From Chryseobacterium carnipullorum (GTDB lineage Bacteria > Bacteroidota > Bacteroidia > Flavobacteriales > Weeksellaceae), in contig NZ_FRCD01000003.1 of NCBI RefSeq assembly GCF_900142785.1, positions 62,001 through 126,000 of the forward strand: a DNA stretch of 64,000 nt. The letters are read 5' to 3'. The notes beneath the pieces were generated by a model. The model had not been told where the DNA came from. It searched no databases and saw nothing but the letters and a program-made list of their open reading frames with translations. Position numbers and translations under genes: made by a program. Of this stretch, positions 1 through 9,107 are shown piece after piece (position 1 is the first letter of the stretch; the number at the start of each line of letters is the position of its first letter).

Positions 1-249
1 AATCTTCTGCGATCACTTTGGGAACAAAAACGCGGATATTCTTCTCTAAAAAAGCATGAATAAAGATCTTGGTATCAATCTCATTAAACTTCCTGATTGG
101 GGTGAAAATATGCACCTTCTGCCCTGCAACAGGTTTAAAATAATCTAAAAACGCTTCAAGTATTCTTTCAGATAATGAGAAAGCCTCATCAACTGACAAG
201 GCTTTTCTTTTCTGCATATATTTCTTTCTAAGCTCTGCTTTTATCATGA
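1..249 (-). CDS. 5-formyltetrahydrofolate cyclo-ligase, N-terminal part
   Basis: The first 83 codons are present; the rest lies beyond the left edge. The family converts 5-formyl-THF to 5,10-methenyl-THF using ATP. The N-terminus begins MIKAELRKKYMQKRKALS, the usual basic start of the family, and the strand segment IRVFVPKVI matches its conserved core. I chose the ATG at 249 because it matches the family's usual N-terminus; an in-frame ATG at 282 would add 11 residues. It is read in the same direction as trhO, 54 nt downstream of that gene's end. No catalytic region is visible, so the call rests on N-terminal similarity only. Confidence 0.75.
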
Positions 250-303
250 TTGAATCATTTTTATCAGACAAGCTTGTCATTTTTCACAATAGTCATTTTT
301 ACA

Positions 304-1674
304 TTATGCGTTTTCAGAAGGTGGCAAAATTTTATATAATTTATCGGATAGACGAACTCTGAACGGAAGTTCAAAAGTGATCTGATCTCCAACTTTTGCC
401 GTTTCACAAGGACCTCCGTTTACATGAATCTCTGTAATCGTTACTTCCTGCTCACCGGTTGTCGGACCTGAAATTAATACCTTATCTCCTACTGAAATTT
501 CTTTATTTTCAATCAAAAACTGTGCAATCTTTGATTTTGTATAATAATGTTCTGCCTTTCCAAGCAGTACTTTTTTTACGGTTATTTTCTTGCGGATATT
601 TTTGGTTTGTGCTTTTGCTAAAGGTTGAACTGAAGAGTCACCCGAGGTTTTAAATTTCAAAGCATCAGATTTTCCTTTTCTAAACACTTTATTTCCCACC
701 TGCAGTCCTTCTCTTAATTTTACCTGTTCCGCTAAAGGTAAATGTGTAATATCCAGACATTCGCTAGAACAGCAATTTTCCATTACCGCTTTACACTCGT
801 CACACTGGATAAATAACAAATGACAGGCATCATTAGAACAGTTGGTATGGTTATCACAAGGTTTCCCACACTGATGGCATTTTGAAATAATGTCGTCTGT
901 AATTCGTTCTCCCAAACGGTGATCGAATACGAAGTTCTTACCGATAAATTTACTTTTTATTCCTTCTTCTTTGATCTGACGGGTATATTCAATAATCCCG
1001 CCTTCCAGTTGAAATACATTTTTAAAACCCTGATGTTTGAAGTAGGCACTCGCTTTTTCGCAACGAATTCCTCCTGTACAATACATCAAAAGATTTTTAT
1101 CTTCTTTAAAATCCTGTAATTGTTCGTTGATGATCGGTAAACTTTCTCTGAAATTTTCTACATCCGGAGTAATTGCTCCTTCGAAGTGCCCTACTTCACT
1201 TTCGTAGTGATTTCTAAAATCAACCACAATGGTATTGGGGTCTTCCAGTAAATCATTAAATTCCTGTGCTTTCAGGTGAACTCCTTTATTGGTAACATCA
1301 AATGTATCATCATTCAGACCGTCAGCAACAATTTTATGTCTTACTTTAATCGTTAATTTCAAGAAGGAATGGTTATCTTGCTCAACCGCAACATTCAAAC
1401 GAATTCCTCTCATAAATTCATACCCTTCAAGTGTATCGCGAAATGCTTCCAACTGATCTGCAGGAACACTCATCTGAGCATTTATTCCTTCATGAGCAAC
1501 ATAAATACGACCCAATGCATCCAGTGCGTTCCAGGCTATAAATAATTCGTCGCGAAATTTTTTGGGATCTTCAATTTTGGCATACGCATAGAAAGACAAT
1601 GTAAGACGTTCCTTACCAGCTTCATCAATAAGTTGAGCTCTTTCTTCTGCGCTTAAGGTGTTATACAGTTGCAT
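304..1674 (-). CDS. trhO: tRNA uridine(34) hydroxylase TrhO with extra TrhP-like C-terminal domain
   Basis: Rhodanese-family enzyme that makes 5-hydroxyuridine at wobble position 34 of tRNA, in the cytosol. Residues 1-115 are the N-terminal acylphosphatase-like domain, with the family motif HEGINAQ at 61-67. The rhodanese domain follows, with active-site loop CTGGIRCE around Cys199. A Cys-rich part (Cys266 to Cys306) carries several CxxC pairs. The protein is 456 residues against about 350 for E. coli TrhO. The extra ~95 residues (about 360-452, including GKAEHYYTK and VLISGPTTGE) resemble the C-terminal beta-barrel of U32 peptidases such as TrhP, the alternative enzyme for the same modification. 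The core call is firm; the origin of the tail is inferred from motif likeness. Confidence 0.92.
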   Translation of the reverse strand: MQLYNTLSAEERAQLIDEAGKERLTLSFYAYAKIEDPKKFRDELFIAWNALDALGRIYVAHEGINAQMSVPADQLEAFRDTLEGYEFMRGIRLNVAVEQDNHSFLKLTIKVRHKIVADGLNDDTFDVTNKGVHLKAQEFNDLLEDPNTIVVDFRNHYESEVGHFEGAITPDVENFRESLPIINEQLQDFKEDKNLLMYCTGGIRCEKASAYFKHQGFKNVFQLEGGIIEYTRQIKEEGIKSKFIGKNFVFDHRLGERITDDIISKCHQCGKPCDNHTNCSNDACHLLFIQCDECKAVMENCCSSECLDITHLPLAEQVKLREGLQVGNKVFRKGKSDALKFKTSGDSSVQPLAKAQTKNIRKKITVKKVLLGKAEHYYTKSKIAQFLIENKEISVGDKVLISGPTTGEQEVTITEIHVNGGPCETAKVGDQITFELPFRVRLSDKLYKILPPSENA

Positions 1675-1708
1675 GCTATAAACGTTTTAAGTGAGAAAAA
1701 TATTTTTG

Positions 1709-1716
1709 CAAATATA
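1709..1716 (-). promoter_or_regulatory. Candidate -7 box of trhO
   Basis: The minus strand reads TATATTTG, a full match to TAnnTTTG, 35 nt before the trhO ATG. No TTG lies at the usual -33 spacing, so this is a half-supported promoter. Confidence 0.45.
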
Positions 1717-2006
1717 GTAATTTTTCAATTGAGTTCTTTTTTTTGGGAAAATCATATAGTGTGCAGATGGCCAATGAATACTACATGATACGTATTATTG
1801 GTGAACAATTGACAGATATCAGACATCTCAATTAATTGTTGTACCTTAATCTTGACATTTTTTCCTTTTCCTGCTTACAAAATGTCACATTTTTACTTTA
1901 ATATTTTTTTAAGTTTTGTTAATACATTATTCAACATTATGACATAATGCATAAAATGACATAATAGCCGTTAAATTTTAGTTAAAATTGAAACACAGCA
2001 TGCTAA

Positions 2007-2033
2007 TTGCTTACTTATTTAGCATTAAATTTG
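2007..2033 (+). promoter_or_regulatory. Candidate degP promoter
   Basis: TTG at 2007-2009, a 16-nt spacer and TAAATTTG at 2026-2033. The -7 box is a full match, but the spacer is shorter than the usual 19-20 nt. The predicted start lies about 40 nt before the degP ATG. Confidence 0.4.
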
Positions 2034-2081
2034 TTTACGGTAAAACAAAAAAATCAATAAATAAAAAAAGAAAGATATACA

Positions 2082-3611
2082 ATGAAGAGTACTTTAAAAA
2101 AACTATTACCATTTGCGGTAGTCGGAGTGATCTCCGGAGCTACTACTGTTGGCACCTTACAATATTTCGGTCATCAATCTAATAATGGCGACCAGTCTTA
2201 CTTTACATCAGCAGCTCCTAATGCATCATTTGTAGGAATGAATACAGGAACTGTGGGCGACGATTTTGTAAAGGCATCAAAAACTACCGTTCCTGCGGTG
2301 GTAACCATTAAAAATTACCAAAGCAGATCAACGAGCAGAGCTTCAGAGCAGGATCTGTTTGACTTCTTCTTCGGAGATCCATTCGGAGGAAGAGGAGGAC
2401 AACAGAGACAGAAGCAGCAGGCTCCGGACAATATGCCGTCGGGAATGGGATCCGGGGTGATCATTTCACCGGACGGATATATCATCTCCAACAACCATGT
2501 TGTAGCAGGAGCTAATAAACTGGAGGTCGTATTAAGCAATAAAAAATCTTATATAGCCACGCTTGTAGGAACAGATCCAAACACAGATATCTCTTTATTA
2601 AAGATTGAAGAAAAAGGTCTACCCTATTTAAATTTTGCCAATTCGGATAATATTGAAGTCGGACAATGGGTACTTGCAGTAGGTAACCCGCTTGGATTGA
2701 ACTCTACGGTAACGGCAGGTATTGTTTCTGCGAAAGGCAGAGGAATTGGCATCCTGGGAGGTCAGGGCAAAGCCACAAACCCTATTGAAAGCTTTATCCA
2801 GACCGATGCAGCCATCAACCCGGGTAACTCAGGCGGAGCATTGGTTAATGTCAATGGTGATCTTATCGGAATCAACTCTGCGATCCAGTCTACTACAGGT
2901 TATTATCAGGGATATGGATTTGCAGTTCCGGCTAACTTAGCAAGAAAGATTGTTGAGGACATCAAGAAATTCGGAATTGTACAAAGAGGATTCTTAGGGG
3001 TGTCATCATTAGACCTTTCCAATGATCAGCAGGTAGCGGCATACAACAAGCAGTTCAAAACCAATATTAAATCCGGTGCGGGAGTTTATGTAACAGGATT
3101 CGGAGATAGCAGCGGTGCAGAAGATGCAGGTCTGAAAAAAGGGGATATCATCACGAAGATCGACAGCTATGATATTACCGACTTTGCGGATCTTTCCATG
3201 TCTATCGGAAGCAAACGTCCTGGTGATAAAGTTCAGGTAACTTATGCCAGAAACGGGAAAGAAAGTACGACTACGGTAACGCTTAAAGACCAGAAGGGAG
3301 GTACGACTACCAGAACAAAAGCTGACCTGAGCGTCACTGAAAAAATTGGAGCAGACTTTGATCCGCTTACTGAAAAATTCAAAACAGAATACGGATTAAA
3401 CAGTGGAGTGGTTGCTAAAAATGTAAGTGAAGGAAGCGAAATGGCTAAGATCGGAATCGTAGATAATTATATCATTATTGAGATCAACGGGAAGCCGGTG
3501 AATTCACAGAAAGATGTAGAAAAGGTTCTTGAGAAATACCAGGGTAATGTACAGGTGAAATTTGTAGATGACTACGGTAGAATCTATACAAAAGGATTCA
3601 AAATGCCTTAA
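2082..3611 (+). CDS. degP: Periplasmic serine protease of the DegP/HtrA family
   Basis: Envelope quality-control protease and chaperone that degrades misfolded exported proteins. A signal or anchor segment covers residues 1-28. The S1C protease domain carries the triad His139 (SNNHVV), Asp169 (NTDISLL) and Ser250 (NPGNSGGA). A Gly/Gln-rich loop at 100-120 precedes it. Two PDZ domains follow, at about 300-400 and 425-505. The 509-residue length is normal for a two-PDZ DegP. The ATG at 2082 directly precedes the hydrophobic signal. It is transcribed alone: divergent from trhO and ended by a strong hairpin that it shares with the gene on the other strand. Confidence 0.95.
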   Translation: MKSTLKKLLPFAVVGVISGATTVGTLQYFGHQSNNGDQSYFTSAAPNASFVGMNTGTVGDDFVKASKTTVPAVVTIKNYQSRSTSRASEQDLFDFFFGDPFGGRGGQQRQKQQAPDNMPSGMGSGVIISPDGYIISNNHVVAGANKLEVVLSNKKSYIATLVGTDPNTDISLLKIEEKGLPYLNFANSDNIEVGQWVLAVGNPLGLNSTVTAGIVSAKGRGIGILGGQGKATNPIESFIQTDAAINPGNSGGALVNVNGDLIGINSAIQSTTGYYQGYGFAVPANLARKIVEDIKKFGIVQRGFLGVSSLDLSNDQQVAAYNKQFKTNIKSGAGVYVTGFGDSSGAEDAGLKKGDIITKIDSYDITDFADLSMSIGSKRPGDKVQVTYARNGKESTTTVTLKDQKGGTTTRTKADLSVTEKIGADFDPLTEKFKTEYGLNSGVVAKNVSEGSEMAKIGIVDNYIIIEINGKPVNSQKDVEKVLEKYQGNVQVKFVDDYGRIYTKGFKMP

Positions 3612-3644
3612 CAAACAAAGACAATTGTCTTTTTCATATCAACG

Positions 3645-3680
3645 AAAAACGCTGCAAATTTGCAGCGTTTTTTTTATTTT
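3645..3680. terminator. Bidirectional terminator between degP and the membrane-protein gene
   Basis: A perfect dyad centred between 3658 and 3659 (core GCTGCAAA / TTTGCAGC, extended by A5/T5). It has T-runs on both strands, so it can end degP and the convergent gene. Confidence 0.9.
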
Positions 3681-4129
3681 GTTTTATTCATTTTCTCAGC
3701 AATCCTTTTCTTCTTGTTCCGCTCATAAATAACTTCTACGATCTTTCCCCCTATCCACGAAAACGGGAAAAACGTAAGGAAAATAGAAATCTTATAAAAC
3801 GTAGGATGGTATGGAAATATAATAACATCCAGCATGGCAATAAAAAGCATAATAAAGCCGATAAGAATAGCATAGGCTACCTTAGCATACTTCACAATAA
3901 GTGCAGTAGCCACTCCCCCTATGGTAGAACCCAGCCCGGAAATAAACAGCAGAAATCCGAAAAATGCATTATCATCTTTCATGCTGAAAAGGAATCTCTG
4001 CCAATGCTCGAAAGGAGCAAAAGCTTCGAAAGTGATCCATTGCGGAAAAACCCTTATGCCAAGGGTGATCATAAGCCCCGCTATACCAAGGCCTACCAGA
4101 ACCGCAATTGTATTTCTAATAAAATTCAT
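3674..4129 (-). CDS. Small four-helix membrane protein, unknown function
   Basis: I do not recognise the family. The 151 residues contain four hydrophobic segments, at about 5-27, 56-80, 84-107 and 110-130, with a basic tail (ERNKKKRIAEK). An amphipathic stretch between helices 1 and 2 (FEHWQRFLFSMKDD) is probably extracytoplasmic. The start codon overlaps the ridA stop by one base (TAATG), which suggests translational coupling and one operon with ridA. No catalytic or metal-binding motif is visible. Confidence 0.8.
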   Translation of the reverse strand: MNFIRNTIAVLVGLGIAGLMITLGIRVFPQWITFEAFAPFEHWQRFLFSMKDDNAFFGFLLFISGLGSTIGGVATALIVKYAKVAYAILIGFIMLFIAMLDVIIFPYHPTFYKISIFLTFFPFSWIGGKIVEVIYERNKKKRIAEKMNKTK

Positions 4130-4509
4130 TAATCCTGATGTGCAATCATAGAAATTTCAATATCAACATTCTTAGGCAGACATGAAACCTGTACAGTCTC
4201 ACGAGCCGGATAGCTGTCTGCATCAAGATATGAAGCATAAATATCATTCATTACTGCAAAGTCATCCATGCTCTTAAGGAAGATGGTCGCTTTCACAACA
4301 TTTTTAAAGGTCATTCCTGCTTCTGTAAGAATAGCCTCAAGGTTTTTCATTACCTGATGCGTTTCCTTTTCAATTCCCTCTACCAATTTACCAGTTGCCG
4401 GATCTACAGGAATCTGTCCGGAAATATATAAAATTCCGTTTGCCATATTAGCTTGTGAATAAGGCCCGATTGCTGCAGGTGCATTAACTGTGTTGATTAT
4501 TTGTTTCAT
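4129..4509 (-). CDS. ridA: RidA family 2-iminobutanoate/2-iminopropanoate deaminase
   Basis: Hydrolyses reactive enamine/imine products of PLP enzymes to 2-keto acids plus ammonia; cytosolic trimer. From the ATG at 4509 the protein is 126 residues, the usual family length, starting MKQIINTVNAPAAIGPYSQA. The substrate-binding Arg103 (PARETVQV) and the conserved Glu118 (VDIEISMIA) are present. A GTG 81 nt upstream would add 27 atypical residues, so I reject it. The gene is first in a two-gene unit with the membrane protein, with a good promoter at 4609-4639. Confidence 0.95.
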   Translation of the reverse strand: MKQIINTVNAPAAIGPYSQANMANGILYISGQIPVDPATGKLVEGIEKETHQVMKNLEAILTEAGMTFKNVVKATIFLKSMDDFAVMNDIYASYLDADSYPARETVQVSCLPKNVDIEISMIAHQD

Positions 4510-4608
4510 ATGTATATTTATTTTTCCAAGGTCATCAATCCCTATCTCCTGTAATCGCTTTTGGGGCAATTCCGTCGACAGTGATTTCACTAGAATTTAT
4601 TTTGGTTG

Positions 4609-4639
4609 CAAATATAAAATTTATATTGACAATTCTCAA
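4609..4639 (-). promoter_or_regulatory. ridA promoter
   Basis: Minus strand: TTG at 4639-4637, 20-nt spacer, then TATATTTG at 4616-4609. Both boxes and the spacing fit the Bacteroidetes consensus. The predicted transcript starts near 4602, about 93 nt before the chosen ATG. Confidence 0.6.
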
Positions 4640-4646
4640 TTTGATA

Positions 4647-7232
4647 TTAGAAAGGTGCATTAGGCTGTGTAAAACTTCTGTCCTTGTATTTCAGCGCATC
4701 GCTTAAGATGTTGGCTTTGATACCGATAAAGAAGTCATATACCTTATATTGTCCGAAGGGAACCCAGTTAAAGTTGATCGTGAAACTTCGCTGATCTCTG
4801 GAGAATCCTATTCTTGTATACGCCAAATCCTTCGTTACAAGGTCAAAATGCGTGCTCCCATTGATATTCCAGTAAGGAGTAAGCTTAATACTACCGTCAA
4901 GACCTACAGAAGCAATTTTATTGCCAAGTGCTGAAAGTCCTTTTGAATAGGCATAGTTCGCATTGATATTTAAAGTCCATGCCTGATCGAAATGGGCATA
5001 ATTATCATTATCAAAATAATAGTTTTCATTTCTCACTTCTCCCTTTGAAGGATACTTTTTGGCATAATCTGTTTTCTCTCCAAAAATCTCACTGCTCAAA
5101 GGATAGGACAGCTGTACGTTGAATCCCTGCACACTGAAGTGACCGAACTCTTCTGTTCTGATTCCCTGAGTAGCACCCGGAGCAAAATAGATTTTATACG
5201 GTTCCAGCGCAAGACTTGTGTTAACACTCAGTTTATTATTAAAGAAAGAAGATTGCCCATTGATACTGAATACAGACCACGGGTGATCTTTTGCTGCAAA
5301 ATTGTAATTTCCTGAAAGGTTAAGAGATTCGAAGATCTTTATTTTCTTTACACCGGTAGAGTCACTTTTAGATTTTACTTTCATTTCGATATTGTTTCCA
5401 ATATTAAAACCTAAAGCTCCTACAACACCACTTGAAGGACTTCCAACAATTCCTTTTTCAAAAATAGAATAAGGCGTTAAAGCACCCTGTGCATTATAGT
5501 AATTTTTATAGTAGCCAAAGCCAGGACTTGAGAAATCCGGTGAATAGGTAAAACTAAGACTCGGTGTCATCATGTGTCTTACTGCTTCCACAACAGATCC
5601 TTTCTTAAACTTCAGCATTCCGTACAGCGTGGTCTGTAGACTGGCTGATGAAGAGAATGTAGAATAACCTGCCACATTCTTCTGGATCTCTTCTACATCC
5701 ACAGCTTTTACAGGATCATAGAATTTGTTAAGCGTTTTTGTTGTTAAGGCATTATCAATATTCGCACTTAAACTGAAGGTAAAATATTTGGCTAATGTTG
5801 TATTGGTTCCTAAAGCAATATTATTTTTAAGTCCTGTCTGCATTTTGTCCCACATTGCCTTGGTAAAAAGCTCATTCTCCTGGGTGCTGACATAATTTGT
5901 CAGGTTAAAACCGGTATTCACTGTAATATTTTCAAGGAGTCCCTGTCTTACTCCTGTTTTTGATTTAAACAGATAGAACTGGTTGATCGCCACATTCATC
6001 TGGGGAAGACGAAGATCTGCCAGTCCGGTTGCAAAGTTTTGAGAGTATGATGCCGATCCGGTGATGGTGGCAGGCAGCTTCAAAAATCTTTTGGTCACCG
6101 TTACGGCTGAACTCTGCTGCGTATTCAGAACATTCTGGTTGAAAATATAGTTGTTGTTAAGCGGATTGTTATAAAACTTGGTACTCACAATATCAACTGA
6201 AGCACTAAAAGTCAGGAAAGGGTTCGCTTTTGAATCCTGAGTATGCGTCCATGCAATTCTGTATGTACTGTTTTTCGTGTAATCATCCAGACCTTTAATT
6301 CCCCTTACCATCGTTCCTACATCTGCCGTAAAGGTTCCGGAATACCGGTATTTCTTCAGATAATTCATCTGTGGTCTTAAATTCCAGCTCCCTTTGGTAT
6401 AGATATCAGCGAGAACTTTAAGGTCAAAATGCTCCCCTATCGGCTGATAGTATCCAAGTCCGTTCAGGAAAAACCCGACATCTTCCCTTTCCCCGAAACT
6501 CGGGATCAGGATACCTGCTGCTCTTTTTTCTGAAAACGGAAGGATCGCAAATGGAAGAATAAGAGGAGTGGGAACCTTTTCGATGTACATCTGAATAGGT
6601 CCGGTAACAATCTGTGATTTATTCTTGGTTTTGATCAGCTTAATGTTCGAGGCACGCATAAAATAATCCGATGCAGTATCTTTTTTCTTGATATAATATT
6701 CGTCGGTAGTATAATCTGCATTCCTCATGGCAAAGACAGAATCACTATATTTTTTAGTTTTCTGGGCGGTGATCACCCCACCACTTTCTTCTGTTCTTGC
6801 ATTAAAGGCAATGGCCTGTCTGGTTTTTGTATTGTAGCTGAACTCGTTGGTTTCATACTTTTTCCCTGCCTGAGTAGTAATTACAGGTTCAATAATTTTT
6901 CCCAGAGAATCCAATTTTCCACGGGCATAGATGAGATTTTTATTATCGTCGATCGAAATATAATCTGCATCAATCTGCATGTCCTGGTATTTTACCTGGG
7001 CATTTTTATTCAGGAATGTCATTTTTTTAGGAACATCTCTTCGCTGATCGTCCGCTTTTGTACGGAGAATATCATCTAATGCTTCCTTTTTTACAACAAT
7101 GGTATCCTTTTTGGAAATAGTATCATTAACCACATTTTTAGGCAATTTTTCAGGGTTTTTCTGTGCTAAAAAATTGTTAAAAATTAGGATAATTAAAATT
7201 TGTAATATATTTTTGAGGACGGTTTTGGCCAA
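4647..7232 (-). CDS. LptD/OstA-like outer-membrane assembly protein
   Basis: Large outer-membrane protein resembling the Bacteroidetes LptD group, which inserts lipopolysaccharide into the outer leaflet. An N-terminal signal peptide ends near residue 23 (FNNFLAQ). An OstA-like region (about 70-200) has repeated short strands such as ADYISIDDNKNLIYARG. A long C-terminal beta-barrel (about 230-861) is rich in alternating aromatic strands and ends near the stop in F. The only plausible start is TTG at 7232; no ATG lies before the signal sequence. It is divergent from the amidase gene, with only 53 nt between. The LptD role is by family resemblance. Confidence 0.8.
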   Translation of the reverse strand: MAKTVLKNILQILIILIFNNFLAQKNPEKLPKNVVNDTISKKDTIVVKKEALDDILRTKADDQRRDVPKKMTFLNKNAQVKYQDMQIDADYISIDDNKNLIYARGKLDSLGKIIEPVITTQAGKKYETNEFSYNTKTRQAIAFNARTEESGGVITAQKTKKYSDSVFAMRNADYTTDEYYIKKKDTASDYFMRASNIKLIKTKNKSQIVTGPIQMYIEKVPTPLILPFAILPFSEKRAAGILIPSFGEREDVGFFLNGLGYYQPIGEHFDLKVLADIYTKGSWNLRPQMNYLKKYRYSGTFTADVGTMVRGIKGLDDYTKNSTYRIAWTHTQDSKANPFLTFSASVDIVSTKFYNNPLNNNYIFNQNVLNTQQSSAVTVTKRFLKLPATITGSASYSQNFATGLADLRLPQMNVAINQFYLFKSKTGVRQGLLENITVNTGFNLTNYVSTQENELFTKAMWDKMQTGLKNNIALGTNTTLAKYFTFSLSANIDNALTTKTLNKFYDPVKAVDVEEIQKNVAGYSTFSSSASLQTTLYGMLKFKKGSVVEAVRHMMTPSLSFTYSPDFSSPGFGYYKNYYNAQGALTPYSIFEKGIVGSPSSGVVGALGFNIGNNIEMKVKSKSDSTGVKKIKIFESLNLSGNYNFAAKDHPWSVFSINGQSSFFNNKLSVNTSLALEPYKIYFAPGATQGIRTEEFGHFSVQGFNVQLSYPLSSEIFGEKTDYAKKYPSKGEVRNENYYFDNDNYAHFDQAWTLNINANYAYSKGLSALGNKIASVGLDGSIKLTPYWNINGSTHFDLVTKDLAYTRIGFSRDQRSFTINFNWVPFGQYKVYDFFIGIKANILSDALKYKDRSFTQPNAPF

Positions 7233-7255
7233 TTTTGTTATATATAATTAAGGCT

Positions 7256-7263
7256 CAAAATTA
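7256..7263 (-). promoter_or_regulatory. Candidate -7 box of the lptD-like gene
   Basis: The minus strand reads TAATTTTG, placing transcription start about 17 nt before the TTG codon. No -33 TTG is seen at normal spacing. Confidence 0.4.
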
Positions 7264-7285
7264 GTATAATTTTTAAAACTGTAAG

Positions 7286-8575
7286 ATGTACAAACAAAAA
7301 TTTAAAATAATTTTATCATTTTTCCTTATTCTTTCAAGCACTTTATTTTTTTCGCAAAAGAAATTTACGATCGTTTTAGATGCCGGACATGGGGGAAGTG
7401 ATCACGGAGCGAACAGGTCTTATGCGGATATTGGAAGGGTGGCAGAAAAAGACGTTACGCTTGCTGTTACCTTAAAGGTAGGGGCAATGTTGGAGAAAAA
7501 CAGAGATTTTAAAGTAATATATACCCGTAAGTTTGATGAATATCCTTCACTTTCGGACAGAACAAATCTGGCCAACAGAAGTAAGGCTGACCTTTTTGTT
7601 TCGATCCACTGTAATTCTTCGCAACGACCTACAGCCTACGGAACAGAAACGTATGTACAGGGCCCGAATCAGAATGATGAAAACCTGGAAGTGGCAAAAA
7701 GAGAGAATGACGTGATCTTTCTTGATGAAAAGGATAAGCAAACCTTTGGTTCTTACAATCCAAGTTCTCCGGAATCTCTTATTGCGCTGAAACTGCAGCA
7801 GAATAAATATCTGGAGTCAAGTTTACTGCTTGGCGGACTGGTGGAAGGTAATTTCGTGAATAAAGATAAAAGATTCTCGAGAGGTGTTTTCCAGAAAAAC
7901 CTTCACGTACTTCGTATGAACGCCATGCCATCTGTACTGATAGAAACGGGTTTCATCAATCACCCTGAAGAAAGTCACTATCTGGCGTCTGAAAAAGGTC
8001 AGCAAGAAATTTCTGAAAGCATCTATAATGCCATTATCGATTATAAAAAAGCGATTGACAGAAAAACAGGAGGTTCTTCTATTGCTACCAGAAAACCTGA
8101 ACCTGAGAAGCCGGCAGAAACTCCACTGAAAAATGATTTCAGAATTTTATTGCTGAGTTCACCTACCAAATACAATGACGGAGATCCAGCTTTGAAAGGA
8201 TTAAATTATATTCTCCCTCTCAAAGACAATGGACAATACAAGTACTATTATGGGGTAACGAACATGGCCTCTGTAAAAGATATCAATTTAAAAACGGCTA
8301 AAGATGCAGGTTTCAGAAATGCCTATGCGGTAGGATTTATGCCGAATCAAAAACTATTGACGGGTTACTATACCATCGAGGTTTATGTAGGCGAAAAGCT
8401 GAATGGGAACTCATTTATCCTTCAGACACTTAAGGATGTGGAGAGGAATAAAGACAATGGTATTTTTTACTACACGTACGGCAAAGTTTACACTTTGGAA
8501 GATGCTGTAAAGCTTCAAAAAGACCTTGAATCCAAGGGAATCAAGAACACGATTATTCAAAAAGTTTTTAAATAA
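7286..8575 (+). CDS. N-acetylmuramoyl-L-alanine amidase (Amidase_3)
   Basis: Zinc amidase that cuts the bond between MurNAc and the stem peptide, used in cell separation and wall turnover. A signal peptide covers residues 1-23. The catalytic domain (27-255) has the zinc ligands His35 (DAGHGG), Glu54 (AEKDV) and His108 (SIHCN), plus the catalytic Glu220 (LIETGFI). After a Lys/Pro-rich linker (260-280), the C-terminal ~140 residues contain two SPOR-like segments (KDAGFRNAYAVGF and LQKDLESKGIKN), which in this family bind denuded glycans at the septum. ATG at 7286; 429 residues. Confidence 0.93.
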   Translation: MYKQKFKIILSFFLILSSTLFFSQKKFTIVLDAGHGGSDHGANRSYADIGRVAEKDVTLAVTLKVGAMLEKNRDFKVIYTRKFDEYPSLSDRTNLANRSKADLFVSIHCNSSQRPTAYGTETYVQGPNQNDENLEVAKRENDVIFLDEKDKQTFGSYNPSSPESLIALKLQQNKYLESSLLLGGLVEGNFVNKDKRFSRGVFQKNLHVLRMNAMPSVLIETGFINHPEESHYLASEKGQQEISESIYNAIIDYKKAIDRKTGGSSIATRKPEPEKPAETPLKNDFRILLLSSPTKYNDGDPALKGLNYILPLKDNGQYKYYYGVTNMASVKDINLKTAKDAGFRNAYAVGFMPNQKLLTGYYTIEVYVGEKLNGNSFILQTLKDVERNKDNGIFYYTYGKVYTLEDAVKLQKDLESKGIKNTIIQKVFK

Positions 8576-8588
8576 TTTATAAAATAAT

Positions 8589-8619
8589 TTTGAAGTTAAA
8601 AAGTTAATCATTACTTTTG
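8589..8619 (+). promoter_or_regulatory. Promoter of the first tRNA-Glu gene
   Basis: TTTG at 8589-8592, a 19-nt spacer and TACTTTTG at 8612-8619; transcription would begin a few bases before the tRNA. This is one of the best consensus matches in the window. Confidence 0.65.
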
Positions 8620-8633
8620 CAACCTCAAAATTT

Positions 8634-8705
8634 GGCCTATTCGTCTAGTGGTTAGGACTCAAGGTTTTCATCCTTGCAACAGGAGTTCGATTCTCCTATA
8701 GGCTA
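8634..8705 (+). tRNA. tRNA-Glu (anticodon TTC)
   Basis: 72-nt cloverleaf. The acceptor GGCCTAT pairs with ATAGGCT (G-U at the first pair), the anticodon stem CAAGG/CCTTG encloses loop TTTTCAT, and the T-arm has GTTCGATTC. CCA follows in the DNA (8706-8708), unlike the two tRNA-Glu copies downstream; this may be chance. Its body differs from those copies. Confidence 0.97.
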
Positions 8706-8719
8706 CCAAATTTGATATC

Positions 8720-9040
8720 ATGCCGGATTTAAAAATACAAGAAGCAAAACTTCTTTTTAAGAAAATCCACTCTAACCCAAAAAGTTACGATTTACAAATC
8801 AATGAAGACGGGATTACAGGCAGGGATGATAAAATAAGTTTCAGACTTTACAGGACTGGAGAAAGGGTCGCCTTTGAAGTAACAATTGATGGACTTACCT
8901 TCACCAACACTACTGGAGAATGGAACAACGCAATGATTATGCTAAGTAGCACAATCAAGAAAATAGAACGAGAACAAGAGAATTTAAAAATAGAACAAGC
9001 AATAGATAAACTCAGAAAATACCTGTCAGAAGAAAATTAA
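8720..9040 (+). CDS. Small hypothetical protein between tRNA-Glu and rpsT
   Basis: Family not recognised. The 106 residues show no signal peptide or membrane segment. The first ~70 residues have an alternating strand pattern (YDLQINEDG, ISFRLYRTGERVAFEVTIDG). The last ~40 are a charged amphipathic helix (SSTIKKIEREQENLKIEQAIDKL), probably a coiled coil. It starts 14 nt after the tRNA and may share its transcript. Composition is like its neighbours. Confidence 0.75.
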   Translation: MPDLKIQEAKLLFKKIHSNPKSYDLQINEDGITGRDDKISFRLYRTGERVAFEVTIDGLTFTNTTGEWNNAMIMLSSTIKKIEREQENLKIEQAIDKLRKYLSEEN

Positions 9041-9057
9041 AAATTTTTAAAAATAAA

Positions 9058-9089
9058 TTTGGCAGATTAAAAAAAAGTTTATAGTTTTG
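9058..9089 (+). promoter_or_regulatory. rpsT promoter
   Basis: TTTG at 9058-9061, a 20-nt spacer and TAGTTTTG at 9082-9089. The predicted start lies about 12 nt before the rpsT ATG at 9108. A TTG start at 9087 falls inside the -7 box and can be excluded. Confidence 0.65.
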
Positions 9090-9107
9090 CACTCACATTT
9101 GAACGAT

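Larger units (their letters stand above)
1675..2081. other. Intergenic region between trhO and degP
   Basis: A 407-nt AT-rich divergent spacer. It holds the trhO -7 box near 1712 and a candidate degP promoter near 2026. Between them are short repeated ATGACATAATG-like words (about 1940-1965) but no coding region or RNA structure I can recognise. Confidence 0.6.

Noticed and set aside
4510..4590. N-terminal extension of RidA from a GTG
   Set aside because: 27 residues not found in the family; the ATG at 4509 gives the standard 126-residue protein.
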